Assembly (NCBI RefSeq): GCF_030369675.1
Contig: NZ_CP128477.1
Coordinates: 2,680,001 to 2,744,000, forward strand
Length of the DNA stretch: 64,000 bases
Direction: 5' to 3'
Source: Peteryoungia algae
GTDB lineage: Bacteria > Pseudomonadota > Alphaproteobacteria > Rhizobiales > Rhizobiaceae
The number at the start of each line of letters is the position of its first letter. Position 1 is the first letter of the stretch. Shown here one piece after another: positions 34,627 through 42,505 of the stretch. A program made the position numbers and the translations under genes. Below the pieces are notes generated by a model. It searched no databases. It was not told the DNA's origin and was given only the letters and a program-made list of their open reading frames with translations.

Positions 34627-35565
34627 TCATACCTCGGGACTACCCTGTGGCCGTGCCTCGGTGACAGATCGTCTTTCGCCCATAACCGCGCGATAATTTG
34701 CCAACGTTATGATCGCACCACCCAGGAAGACCCAGAGGTCGATCGCTTCTGCGTAAATGTAACATCCTACGACTGCTGCCATTGGCACGCGGAGGAAATC
34801 AATTGGCATGGCCACTGATGCGTCGAGGCGTTTCAAAGCTTGGGCCTGACAATAGTGGGCGCAGAGGGCCCCGAGACCTGCGACAGCCATCCATGGCATG
34901 TCAGTAAAGTGGACCGGACGCCAGTCTGTCAGTGAAGCAATGAAACCCAAAGGAAGCTGGATCACGATCATCCAAACGACGATCGCCGCCGGTGAAGCCT
35001 CTCGTGTCAGTCTTTTAACCAAGATCAAAGAGAGAGCGTACCCGGCGGCGGCAATGAGCACGAGACCTGCAGCCGGATCGACCATTGTAAAGCCTGGACG
35101 CACAATGATGAGAACCCCGATAAAGCCGGTTACCGTTGCGAAGATCCGTGGCCTTGTGAGCTTCTCCCGCAGGAAAAGGAATGCAAACAGTGCAACCCAG
35201 ATCGGCATAGTGAACTCAAGTGCAAAGACCGATGCCAGTGGCAAGATCACGACGCCAATCGTCCAAAGGTACTGCGCAACAAAGTGAATCAGGTTTCTTG
35301 CAAAGTGCAACTTCAACAATCTGCCTTGGCAAAGCTCCGGCAGCAGAAGTCGTCCAAAGATCAAGATAACGCATAGCCCCACCAGAGCACGGAAGAAGAG
35401 AACTTGCTCGATCGAAAGCGTGGCCGCGAGCTCTCGCGACCCCACTGACATTCCGACGAACGAGAACATTCCGAGCGCCATCCATAGCAGCCCTTGAAAG
35501 AACTCGGTGCGGTGATGATACTCGTTCTGCATCTCGCGTTCTTCCAAATCGGACGGTTGCCGCAT
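34627..35565 (-). CDS. DMT superfamily (EamA) transporter
   Basis: 312-residue inner-membrane protein with ten helices in two EamA repeats (about residues 22-155 and 168-300). Motifs include VLFFRALVGL, LPLASVFALEFTMPIWVALFAFLFLREK and DASVAMPIDFLRVP. Such proteins export metabolites or drugs; substrate unknown. It stands alone between the cbb3 operon and the rnk-like genes. Confidence 0.85.
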   Translation of the reverse strand: MRQPSDLEEREMQNEYHHRTEFFQGLLWMALGMFSFVGMSVGSRELAATLSIEQVLFFRALVGLCVILIFGRLLLPELCQGRLLKLHFARNLIHFVAQYLWTIGVVILPLASVFALEFTMPIWVALFAFLFLREKLTRPRIFATVTGFIGVLIIVRPGFTMVDPAAGLVLIAAAGYALSLILVKRLTREASPAAIVVWMIVIQLPLGFIASLTDWRPVHFTDMPWMAVAGLGALCAHYCQAQALKRLDASVAMPIDFLRVPMAAVVGCYIYAEAIDLWVFLGGAIITLANYRAVMGERRSVTEARPQGSPEV

Positions 35566-35600
35566 CGCGCTCGCGTCCTTGATGAAATGAGGGCTGGGCT

Positions 35601-36138
35601 TCAGGCGGCTGGTGGACCCGGATCGTAAAATCCGTTTGTAGGGTTCGAACCAAGTCCGTGTCGCCGGTCCAAGCCGCCAGAAACGACGTACAAAATCGGT
35701 CTGGGCGCAGGTGTTCGTTCTTCTCGACCGAGCGCTTCGCGTTCGCGACGGGCCGCCTCCGGCTGGTACTCAACCTTCTCCAGCAAGATCTTCTCTTCCA
35801 CACCGTTCGAGTTGATCAACGACATTTCCTGGCCTTCACGCAATCCGAGAAGTGCCAGCCCTCTGAGCGTGGTGATCGGCAAGAACATACCCACTGGCCC
35901 ACTGAGCTGACCCGTGGCGATTACACACGTATCGCTCTCTCCACCGTCGACGAAAACGGACACGACTATTGACGCTGGCGATGTCCGCTAGCAAATCCTC
36001 CCGAAATACCACGATTGCCCTCTCAAGCTTTTGTCGTATCAACGGGATGAGAGTATCGTGTTGGCCATGCGGGCGATCGCGCAAGACCTCCAGAATGGTG
36101 AAATCTTTGGTCGTTAGAATAATGCTGCCGTTCGACAT
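35601..36138 (-). pseudogene. Frameshifted rnk-like (GreA/GreB C-terminal domain) gene, copy A
   Basis: The N-terminal part (from the ATG at 36138) and the C-terminal part (to 35601) lie in different frames. Together they align end to end with the intact 179-residue paralogue at 40939-41478: MSN-x-IILTTKDFTILEVLRD, then GPVGMFLPITTLRGLALLGLREGQ, then KVEYQPEA-RREREALG. The shift falls near 35950 in the segment after SRVRF, where one net base has been gained or two lost. Rnk proteins bind RNA polymerase or nucleoside diphosphate kinase. A sequencing error is the main alternative. Confidence 0.8.
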
Positions 36139-36199
36139 TTCGCAATTCTCCGTCGCTCACCTTCGAGCACATGCACAGACATGGACATGGATGGGAGCC

Positions 36200-36224
36200 C
36201 CCCTGCGCGCGGACAGCGCAGGGG
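36200..36224 (-). other. Conserved hairpin between the rnk-like genes, copy A
   Basis: CCCCTGCGC and its perfect complement GCGCAGGGG flank a 7-base loop in the gap between the two rnk-like genes. The same stem with a different loop is present at 41535-41559, so the stem is conserved while the loop is not. Confidence 0.65.
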
Positions 36225-36280
36225 TGGCTATCCTGCGGTCAAACAGCCTCCATTGATTGCGAGACGAGAGAGCACCGATA

Positions 36281-36694
36281 TCATGATGCAAACTCGGTTA
36301 CTTCAACATGCTCGACCTGCAGACGATGCTGGCGACCATCCCTTGCGACCCAATCGATCGACTGCCCGGCGGACAGACCGATGAGGGCTGCACCAATTGG
36401 CGTCAGGATCGAGATCTTGTTTGCGGCGATGTCAGCTTCTCCGGGAAAGACCACCGTAACTGTTCGATCCTCACCGAGGTCGCTTGTAAAGCGAACTGTA
36501 GAGCCCATTCGGACAACGTCTAAACCAATACTACTATCGGGCACGACGCGGGCCCGGTCGAGCTCCATGAGCAGCTCCTCGGACACGGTCGGATTGCGCA
36601 AAGCATGTGCTTCTGCGAGCCGCGAGAGCCTCGCATGGTCAGTTCTTGTCAGGCTGATCGCGGGTTTGCGATGGCGCTTCGTTTGGGGAGCCAT
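36281..36694 (-). CDS. Nucleoside diphosphate kinase regulator-like protein (Rnk/GreA family), copy A
   Basis: 137-residue protein with a basic N-terminal coiled-coil-like segment (HARLSRLAEAHALRN, VSEELLMELDRARVV) and the GreA/GreB C-terminal FKBP-like domain (VRMGSTVRFTSDL, ISILTPIGAALIGLSAGQSIDW). It resembles Rnk, a regulator acting on RNA polymerase secondary channel or nucleotide metabolism. About 75-80 % identical by eye to the gene at 41619-42038. It precedes the frameshifted partner on the same strand. Confidence 0.85.
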   Translation of the reverse strand: MAPQTKRHRKPAISLTRTDHARLSRLAEAHALRNPTVSEELLMELDRARVVPDSSIGLDVVRMGSTVRFTSDLGEDRTVTVVFPGEADIAANKISILTPIGAALIGLSAGQSIDWVARDGRQHRLQVEHVEVTEFAS

Positions 36695-36864
36695 TGGGTT
36701 ATCCTACTAGAGATGCAAAGCCGCGCATCACGCGCTGCTGTATATTTGGAATTGTCGATGAGTTGCCGCTTGGTCGACGCTGGTTCCCTACGTTCGGGAT
36801 CGACCTATGCCCCACGACCTGATCGCGACGCGATGCGGCCGAGGGTCAACTGCCTGCGATGAGG

Positions 36865-36869
36865 CACAT
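36865..36869 (+). repeat. 5-bp target-site duplication, left
   Basis: CACAT directly before the IS left end; the same five bases follow the right end at 38189. The uninterrupted sequence survives in the paralogous module near 42207. Confidence 0.85.
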
Positions 36870-36942
36870 TGAACTGCCCCCCATTTCGACCGGACAGTCG
36901 GCATAAGCAGAAAGGCTCAAGCACAGGCTTGAGGACAGGCTT

Positions 36943-37287
36943 ATGTCTAACGAGTATCGACACGTTGAATTGCTGACGGGTGATGTCCGCCGCAGACGGT
37001 GGACAACCGAGCAGAAGCTGACAATCATTGAGCAGAGTTTTGAACCTGGCGAGACGGTGTCTTCGGCTGCTCGCCGCCATGGCGTTGCGCCCAATCTGCT
37101 TTACCGGTGGCGCAGGCTCTTGAGTGAGGGAGGTGCTGCAGCCGTGGATTCTGACGAGCCGGTTGTCGGCAATTCGGAAGTTAGAAAGCTGGAGGACCGC
37201 GTTCGCGAGCTGGAGCGCATGCTCGGCCGCAAGTCGATGGAGGTCGAAATCCTCCGCGAAGCCTTGTCCAAAGCAGACTCAAAATAA
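36943..37287 (+). CDS. IS2-group transposase OrfA
   Basis: 114-residue helix-turn-helix protein: RRRRWTTEQKLTIIEQSFEPG, then VSSAARRHGVAPNLLYRWRRL, then a leucine-zipper-like segment (VRKLEDRVRELERMLGRKSMEVEIL). OrfA binds the IS ends and is fused to OrfB by -1 frameshifting in IS2-type elements. The stop at 37285-37287 lies in TCAAAATAA, where a short A run could allow slippage into the orfB frame, which is open across it. Confidence 0.92.
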   Translation: MSNEYRHVELLTGDVRRRRWTTEQKLTIIEQSFEPGETVSSAARRHGVAPNLLYRWRRLLSEGGAAAVDSDEPVVGNSEVRKLEDRVRELERMLGRKSMEVEILREALSKADSK

Positions 37288-37328
37288 CGGATATCGCGGC
37301 CGATCTTGTTGCCGAAGGACGGTTCCCG

Positions 37329-38156
37329 ATGAAGGCTGTCGCCGACACGCTCGGCGTTTCCCGTTCCAATCTGATCGAGCGCCTGAAAGGCAGATCGAAG
37401 CCGCGCGGCTCCTATCACAAGGCCGAGGATGCAGAGCTTCTGCCCATCATCCGCAGGCTGGTGGATCAAAGGCCAACCTATGGCTATCGGCGGATCGTCG
37501 CGCTTCTCAATCGCGAGAGGCAAGCCGCCGATAAGCCTGTCGTCAACGCCAAACGGGTTCATCGCATCATGGGCAACCACGCCATGCTGCTGGAGAAGCA
37601 TACGGCCGTTCGTAAGGGCCGCCTCCACGACGGCAAGGTGATGGTCATGCGCTCGAACCTGCGCTGGTGCTCGGACGGTCTGGAGTTCACCTGCTGGAAC
37701 GGCGAGGTCATTCGGCTCGCCTTCATCATTGACGCCTTCGACCGCGAGATCATCGCCTGGACGGCGGTCGCCAACGCGGGTATCTCCGGCTCTGACGTGC
37801 GCGACATGATGCTGGAGGCGGTCGAGAAGCGGTTCATAGCAACGAGAGCCCCGCACGCAATTGAGCATCTCTCCGACAATGGCTCAGCTTACACCGCGAG
37901 GGACACGAGGCTGTTTGCCCAGGCGCTCAATCTGACGCACTGCTTCACCCCGGTGGCCAGTCCGCAGTCGAACGGCATGTCGGAAGCCTTCGTCAAAACC
38001 CTGAAGCGGGACTATATCCGCATCGCAGCACTACCGGACGCCGAAACAGCGCTCCGGCTCATCGACGGATGGATCGAGGACTATAACGAAATCCATCCCC
38101 ATTCCGCGCTCAAGATGGATTCCCCTCGGCAGTTCATCAGGGCTAAATCAAACTAG
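37329..38156 (+). CDS. IS2-group transposase OrfB (DDE integrase domain)
   Basis: 275 residues from the first ATG, with the frame open back to the end of orfA. It has an N-terminal HTH_21-like region and an rve domain with catalytic residues in FIIDAFDREIIAW, HLSDNGSAYTA and SPQSNGMSEAFVKTLKRDY. No stop or frameshift interrupts it, so the element may be active. The OrfAB fusion would begin near base 37280. Confidence 0.93.
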   Translation: MKAVADTLGVSRSNLIERLKGRSKPRGSYHKAEDAELLPIIRRLVDQRPTYGYRRIVALLNRERQAADKPVVNAKRVHRIMGNHAMLLEKHTAVRKGRLHDGKVMVMRSNLRWCSDGLEFTCWNGEVIRLAFIIDAFDREIIAWTAVANAGISGSDVRDMMLEAVEKRFIATRAPHAIEHLSDNGSAYTARDTRLFAQALNLTHCFTPVASPQSNGMSEAFVKTLKRDYIRIAALPDAETALRLIDGWIEDYNEIHPHSALKMDSPRQFIRAKSN

Positions 38157-38188
38157 CCGACATGTCCGCTGAAACGGGGTGCACTCCA

Positions 38189-38193
38189 CACAT
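38189..38193 (+). repeat. 5-bp target-site duplication, right
   Basis: CACAT directly after the IS right end, matching 36865-36869. Confidence 0.85.
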
Positions 38194-38397
38194 CCGTTTG
38201 CGGATGATATGGAAGCAATTTTTCAGCATAACCAGAGATAGGGCTCTCATACCTTATAAGTCAAGCACTGCCCGCTCGCCTATCAAGCGAGGGGCTAGCT
38301 TGCTGCTGTAAGTGCTTCTCTCTGGCGACGGGATTCCGAAGGTCCTCAAGTATGGATACGACTTGCTATCAATACCGATCAGGCCTAGGTATCAAGG

Positions 38398-38483
38398 GCC
38401 GGTCAAGACCTCCCAGTCGCCGGTGTCCCCTAGCGGCGCGTTAGCCGCGACTTAGCCACGGCCTATGCCGTGGCGATTTTTTT
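38398..38483 (+). ncRNA. Candidate trans-acting small RNA, copy A
   Basis: A segment ending in a strong intrinsic terminator (8-bp stem GCCACGGC, 4-base loop, then seven T) aligns over about 80 bases with the segment at 42431-42504. The shared core includes AAGAC, TCCCAGT, TCCCC and GCGGCGCGT. Candidate promoter: TTGCTA, 17 bases, TAGGTA. No ORF lies inside. Exposed C-rich anti-ribosome-site motifs and the strong terminator resemble AbcR/alpha-r15-type rhizobial sRNAs, but that family assignment is a guess. Confidence 0.55.
38455..38483 (+). terminator. Intrinsic terminator of candidate sRNA A
   Basis: GCCACGGC-CTAT-GCCGTGGC followed by GA and seven T residues. Confidence 0.85.
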
Positions 38484-38585
38484 CCAGTAGCCTCATCGTC
38501 GCCAGCTCGGACCTTTGAGAGGAGTTCCGGCTTTGTAACAGGCCATGAAAAGTCCTGAAGCCCCAGAATGAGAAGACGAACCGAA

Positions 38586-39815
38586 TTAGAATTCTGTTCG
38601 AACCATGCTGCGGGCCAATGCAGCGATCAGGTCGGTTCTGGTGACGATACCGATGAGTTTTCCATATTCCAGAATGGGCACGGCATCGACGTCTGTGTCG
38701 CCCATCAAGGGTAACAACGCTCCAAGTGGCGTTGCTGCAATGGCGCGAGGTACGGTGACGCTCATGATATCGAGTGCCAGGACAGGCTTGCTTCTTTCCG
38801 GGTCAATCAGCCGGCGTAAAGCAGGCATGAAGCCTCGATCGAGTCGAAGCGCATCGTCTCTTGCTCGACTGATGAGATGCATCTGGAAGATGATGCCTAG
38901 AAACCGCTGCTTATCGTCGACAACGGGAAGCGATGTAAAACGATGACGCCGGAAGAGATCCGCGACTGTGCCCAAATCTGTGTTCGCCTCCACAGTGATC
39001 AGGTTCGAGGACATGATGGCGCCCGCAGTTGTAGTGCCGGACTGGTGTGCCGCTGCCAGGAGTTCCGCTGCACCGATAAGGCGTGCCAAATCTTCAACGC
39101 CGAGGTTGAATGACTGTCGATATTGTTGAAGGATGTCGCTCAGCTCAGCCTCGGAAAGCCCTAGCCGTTCAACGGCGATCCGATCAGTGGTGCCATGCCT
39201 GTTTTGCTGGTCGAATTGACGAAGTGGGTAGCGGCGCCCTGTCACTCTGGCATAGGCGATCGCGATAAATACAAGGCTTACCGTACCCGTCGCAATTGGT
39301 GCAAGTGCGAACCAGAAACCAAGATGCTGAACAGCTTCCGGACTCATGGCCACCGTCATCGCGACTGCTCCTGCCGGCGGATGCACCGCTCGCAGCGTGA
39401 ATGTCGCGACAATCGCAAGGGCGATAGCGAGGGCGATCCGCAATATTGGCTCGGGAACGAACAGCGAGATTGCGACGCCGACGAGCGCAGCAACCGTGTT
39501 GCCGACAACTGCGGACCACGGCTGAGCAAGCGGACTATTTGGAACTGCAAACATGAGAACCGCACTCGCGCCTAGCGGTGCGACGAGGTAGAGGCCATAG
39601 TCAAGATCAACGCCGGGAGACAACACGAAAAAGCCGGTCAGCCAAAGCCCTATGAAAGCACCAAGGCCCGCGCGCACGGCTTCCATTGGAGCAGTGCCAG
39701 CGACTGCTGGTCCTAATGAACGTAAGAACTGCAATTGAATGTTCCCGATCGACTGAAAGCGCAAACTTTCAGCAAACGATGAAAATTTCAACCGTATTAG
39801 CACTCCGCCGCTCAT
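38586..39815 (-). CDS. HPP family membrane protein with CBS-domain pair
   Basis: 409 residues. The N-terminal half has about four or five helices and the HPP motif (LRAVHPPAGAVAM) that names the family; the C-terminal half carries two CBS domains (about residues 265-325 and 345-405: MSSNLITVEANTDLG, SLPVVDDKQRFLGII, DVDAVPILEYGKLIGIVTRTDLI). Plant and cyanobacterial HPP proteins transport nitrite, so an anion-transport role gated by nucleotide binding to CBS is possible; here it is inference. The first ATG abuts its ribosome site, so a slightly later start is possible. Confidence 0.85.
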   Translation of the reverse strand: MSGGVLIRLKFSSFAESLRFQSIGNIQLQFLRSLGPAVAGTAPMEAVRAGLGAFIGLWLTGFFVLSPGVDLDYGLYLVAPLGASAVLMFAVPNSPLAQPWSAVVGNTVAALVGVAISLFVPEPILRIALAIALAIVATFTLRAVHPPAGAVAMTVAMSPEAVQHLGFWFALAPIATGTVSLVFIAIAYARVTGRRYPLRQFDQQNRHGTTDRIAVERLGLSEAELSDILQQYRQSFNLGVEDLARLIGAAELLAAAHQSGTTTAGAIMSSNLITVEANTDLGTVADLFRRHRFTSLPVVDDKQRFLGIIFQMHLISRARDDALRLDRGFMPALRRLIDPERSKPVLALDIMSVTVPRAIAATPLGALLPLMGDTDVDAVPILEYGKLIGIVTRTDLIAALARSMVRTEF

Positions 39816-39857
39816 CTCCTCCGAATTGGAGACTTATTAGTTCAGAAGGAAATTCGC

Positions 39858-40613
39858 AGCAAAAGAAGGGCTAGCGCGTGACTAGATGCCATGGCCGATT
39901 TCATGTTCACCAAATGCCTAACTGGCAGAATACAAAGGTTTCCTCGCCGCACAGTAGTAGCGATGACCGCGAGCTCGTTAGGTTTGCACACAGGAGCGTC
40001 ACGACCCGCAATAGCCAGCTGCGGATTGGAAATCATGTTCAATAAGGCTCTATAGTCAGTTCGCACTAACGGATAACGGCAGCCGACATCGCCTTCGACC
40101 GAAGTCGAGACAAAGTTGTCGATCATATCCCGGACCGGGGTTGGATTGGGATTAACATGCCGCAAGATTAACCAACTATCCTGGGTGCTGGCAGTGATCT
40201 TTGCAACTCCATCGGTCGGGACCGTGGCACTGTGGTCAGCCCATCCCTGTGCGGTGCCGATCCTAGCGGCTGTTGCGCAGAACGTCATCTTATCAAAGCG
40301 CTCACAAGCTATTAGCGCCAGCCAGCTCCCGGTCAACCCATCGATCGAAAGCCCGGGAATATGTGCCCGCCCGAAGTGCAGTGCATCCATCAGCACCAAG
40401 ACATCGCCGCCAGATAGTCCGTCATATAGGGTGCAGACGGCGTGCCAAAGCGCCATGGCGAGGCTGGTCGTACCGCAGTATATGCAGGTGAAGCTCCAAC
40501 CCAACAATGTGCGCGTCCCACATTGTCAGATTGGCGCCAAGGGAATTGCAAAACACGAGCCCGGGGGGCAGCACGACCGTCCATGACGGAAAGAAGTCGC
40601 CGTAACGGAACAA
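39858..40613 (-). pseudogene. Degenerate pcaD-like (3-oxoadipate enol-lactonase) gene
   Basis: Alpha/beta-hydrolase remnants appear in two frames. The first gives FCNSLGANLTMWDAH and HILRYDQPRHG; the second gives LMDALHFGRAHIPGLSIDGLTGSW, CATAARIGTAQGWADH, VRDMIDNF and AIAGRDAPVCKP. These align in order with enol-lactonase PcaD, but the frame changes near 40455, the GLSxGG elbow is altered to GLSIDG, and many residues are atypical. It appears non-functional. No other pca gene is nearby. Confidence 0.65.
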
Positions 40614-40938
40614 GGATCAAACAACAGCGTCGGGACGGGAGGCAGCTCTTGGAATAGAGCTTGGTACGAGCGCTTCGCTTTCGTCTAGCAGCGACGATGG
40701 CGTTGGTTACTTCCACGCCACCATACTGCCCTCGCCTGCTCTGGACCGGATCAGACGGAGTGTGTTTACACTCGCACCGAATCCGGTCCTGGAACCGCAT
40801 TCTGTCGCAGGCAACGATGACCTTCGTCCGCACCGTATAGCTAGAAACAGTGATTTCTCAAAGGGAATGAATGCTTGTTTGAGTTCGGATGCGCGCCTCG
40901 ATCTCAGCGCGGATCCGGGAAAAGATCACGGCTAGACG
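40614..40938. other. Intergenic stretch
   Basis: About 325 bases between the pcaD-like remnant and the intact rnk-like gene; no convincing ORF. Contains an imperfect inverted repeat around GGACCGGATCAGACGG / GAATCCGGTCC near 40742-40795. Confidence 0.5.
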
Positions 40939-41478
40939 TCAGGCTGCTGATGGTCCCGGATCATCGAATCCGCCGGCCACAACGGAACTCATGCAGCGAT
41001 GCCTATCAAGTCCGCCAGATATGACGCGCAGCATCGGTTTTCGCCCAGCCGTAGGCTCTTCTTGACCTAGCGCCTCTCGTTCACGCCGCGACGCTTCTGG
41101 CTGATACTCCACCTTCTCGAGCACAATCTTCTCCGTGACGCCATTCATATTGACCAATGACATCGCCTGGCCTTCGCGCAGTCCGAGAAGCGCCAGACCA
41201 CGAAGCGTCGTGATGGGTAGGAACATGCCCACCGGACCATGTGTCTGGCCGGTCGAGATCACACGCGTGTCACTCTCCCCAGCTGCAACGCGGAAGCGTA
41301 CCCGGCTATTGATGCTTGCAATGTCACCTGGCAGGTCTTCTCGGAAAACGACGAGCGCCTTCTCCATCTTGTTTCGTATCAGCGGCATCAGCAGGCCAGT
41401 CTGGTCATGGTGGCGATCTCGCAAGACCTCTAGGATAGTGAAATCCTTGGTCGTCAGGATAATGTTATCGTTCGACAT
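40939..41478 (-). CDS. Nucleoside diphosphate kinase regulator-like protein (Rnk/GreA family), 179 residues
   Basis: Intact paralogue of the frameshifted gene at 35601-36138. The N-terminus (IILTTKDFTILEVLRDRHHD, LMPLIRNKMEKALVVF) precedes the GreA/GreB-type C-terminal domain (INSRVRFRVAAGESDTRV, GPVGMFLPITTLRGLALLGLREGQ). A C-terminal extension (EYQPEASRREREALGQEEP, then about 40 residues ending PGPSAA) goes beyond the normal Rnk length. It lies 140 bases downstream of a second rnk-like gene, behind a conserved hairpin. Confidence 0.85.
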   Translation of the reverse strand: MSNDNIILTTKDFTILEVLRDRHHDQTGLLMPLIRNKMEKALVVFREDLPGDIASINSRVRFRVAAGESDTRVISTGQTHGPVGMFLPITTLRGLALLGLREGQAMSLVNMNGVTEKIVLEKVEYQPEASRREREALGQEEPTAGRKPMLRVISGGLDRHRCMSSVVAGGFDDPGPSAA

Positions 41479-41534
41479 TTCGCAGTTCTCCGTCGCTCAC
41501 CTTTGAGCGAATACATCGACAAGAATGGGAGATC

Positions 41535-41559
41535 CCCCTGCGCACATTCCGCGCAGGGG
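41535..41559 (-). other. Conserved hairpin between the rnk-like genes, copy B
   Basis: CCCCTGCGC / GCGCAGGGG stem with a 7-base loop, identical in stem to the element at 36200-36224. Confidence 0.65.
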
Positions 41560-41618
41560 TGACTATCCTGCGATTAGGCAGCCTCCATTGATGAAGAGAC
41601 GACAAAGCGTGCGAGTCA

Positions 41619-42038
41619 TCATGCCACCTTGCTTGCTGCAAGATTTTCTACGTGCTCGACATGAAGACGATGCACACGGCCGTCGCGTGCGACCCAGTCG
41701 ATGGACTGGCCGGCAGAGAGACCAATGAGCGCAGCGCCAATTGGTGTGAGGATGGAAATCCTGCCAGCGGCAATATCGGCTTCTCCGGGAAACGCGAGTA
41801 TCACCGTGCGATCCTCGCCAAGATCACTTGTAAAGCGAACAGTCGAGCCCATCCGCACGGCATTAGAGGCGATCTTGTAATTTTGCACGACGCGAGCACG
41901 GTCGAGTTCGAACAGGAGCTCCTCAGAGACCTCTGGGTTGCGCAAAGCATGAGCCTCCGCGAGCCGCGAAAGCCTCTCATGGTCTGTTTTAGTCAGGACG
42001 ATCGCAGGCTTGCGATGACGCTTCGTGTCGGTAGCCAT
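41619..42038 (-). CDS. Nucleoside diphosphate kinase regulator-like protein (Rnk/GreA family), copy B
   Basis: About 139 residues from ATG 42038 (AGGAAACGAG upstream; an in-frame TTG at 42059 is the alternative). Blocks TKRHRKPAIVLTKTDHERLSRLAEAHALRN and RMGSTVRFTSDLGEDRTV are nearly identical to copy A at 36281-36694. It is the first gene of the intact two-gene rnk module. Confidence 0.86.
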   Translation of the reverse strand: MATDTKRHRKPAIVLTKTDHERLSRLAEAHALRNPEVSEELLFELDRARVVQNYKIASNAVRMGSTVRFTSDLGEDRTVILAFPGEADIAAGRISILTPIGAALIGLSAGQSIDWVARDGRVHRLHVEHVENLAASKVA

Positions 42039-42394
42039 AGTCTCGTTTCCTACAAGCAAGCGCAGTTGCGCGTTCGCCGCGCCGCTGTCGTTTTAATATT
42101 GATGGATTGTCGCTTTGACGACGCTTGTTCCCGCCATGCGGGAAAGAACCGATGCCCCTCGACCAAGTCGCGACGCAACCGGGCCGGGGGTTACCTGCCT
42201 GCGATCAGGCACATCCGTGTGCGGATGATATGGTTGCGTTCAGTCAGCATGTCCCCAAGATGGGCGCAACGGATTGCGAAGTCAAGCAACGCAATCAGTT
42301 CGCCTCGAAAGCAGATAAATGGTCGCTATCCGCTGGATCGAGCCAAGCAGCAGGTGGCGCGGCATCCTTCTAGTTCGATTGCTGAGGTTGCTAT

Positions 42395-42424
42395 TTGTGA
42401 CCCATACATATAGCCTCACATAAT
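42395..42424 (+). promoter_or_regulatory. Candidate sigma-70 promoter for sRNA B
   Basis: TTGTGA (-35) and CATAAT (-10) are separated by 18 bases, directly upstream of the segment conserved between the two modules. Confidence 0.5.
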
Positions 42425-42430
42425 GGGCCA

Positions 42431-42504
42431 AGACTTCCCAGTTGAAGGCATCCCCGCGGCGCGTCAGTCGCTTCCTAGCCACGGCATCTGCCGTGGCATT
42501 TTTT
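42431..42504 (+). ncRNA. Candidate trans-acting small RNA, copy B
   Basis: Roughly 75 nt between a plausible sigma-70 promoter and an intrinsic terminator (9-bp stem GCCACGGCA/TGCCGTGGC, 2-base loop, then six T). It contains TTCCCAGT, ATCCCC and GCGGCGCGTCAG shared with copy A at 38398-38483, while flanking sequence has diverged. No ORF. The C-rich single-stranded motifs suggest base pairing with ribosome-binding sites. Confidence 0.6.
42478..42504 (+). terminator. Intrinsic terminator of candidate sRNA B
   Basis: GCCACGGCA-TC-TGCCGTGGC followed by A and six T residues. Confidence 0.88.
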
Positions 42505-42505
42505 A

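Larger units (their letters stand above)
36870..38188 (+). mobile_element. IS3-family insertion sequence, IS2 group (1,319 bp)
   Basis: Complete element with imperfect inverted ends of about 26 bp: left TGAACTGCCCCCCATTTC and, on the opposite strand, right TGGAGTGCACCCCGTTTC. It has TG...CA termini, a 5-bp target duplication (CACAT), orfA and orfB. The OrfA type and the 5-bp duplication fit the IS2 group. Confidence 0.9.

Noticed and set aside
37124..37534. Plus-strand ORF overlapping orfA and orfB of the IS
   Set aside because: Shadow frame; the DDE and HTH motifs are in the other two frames.
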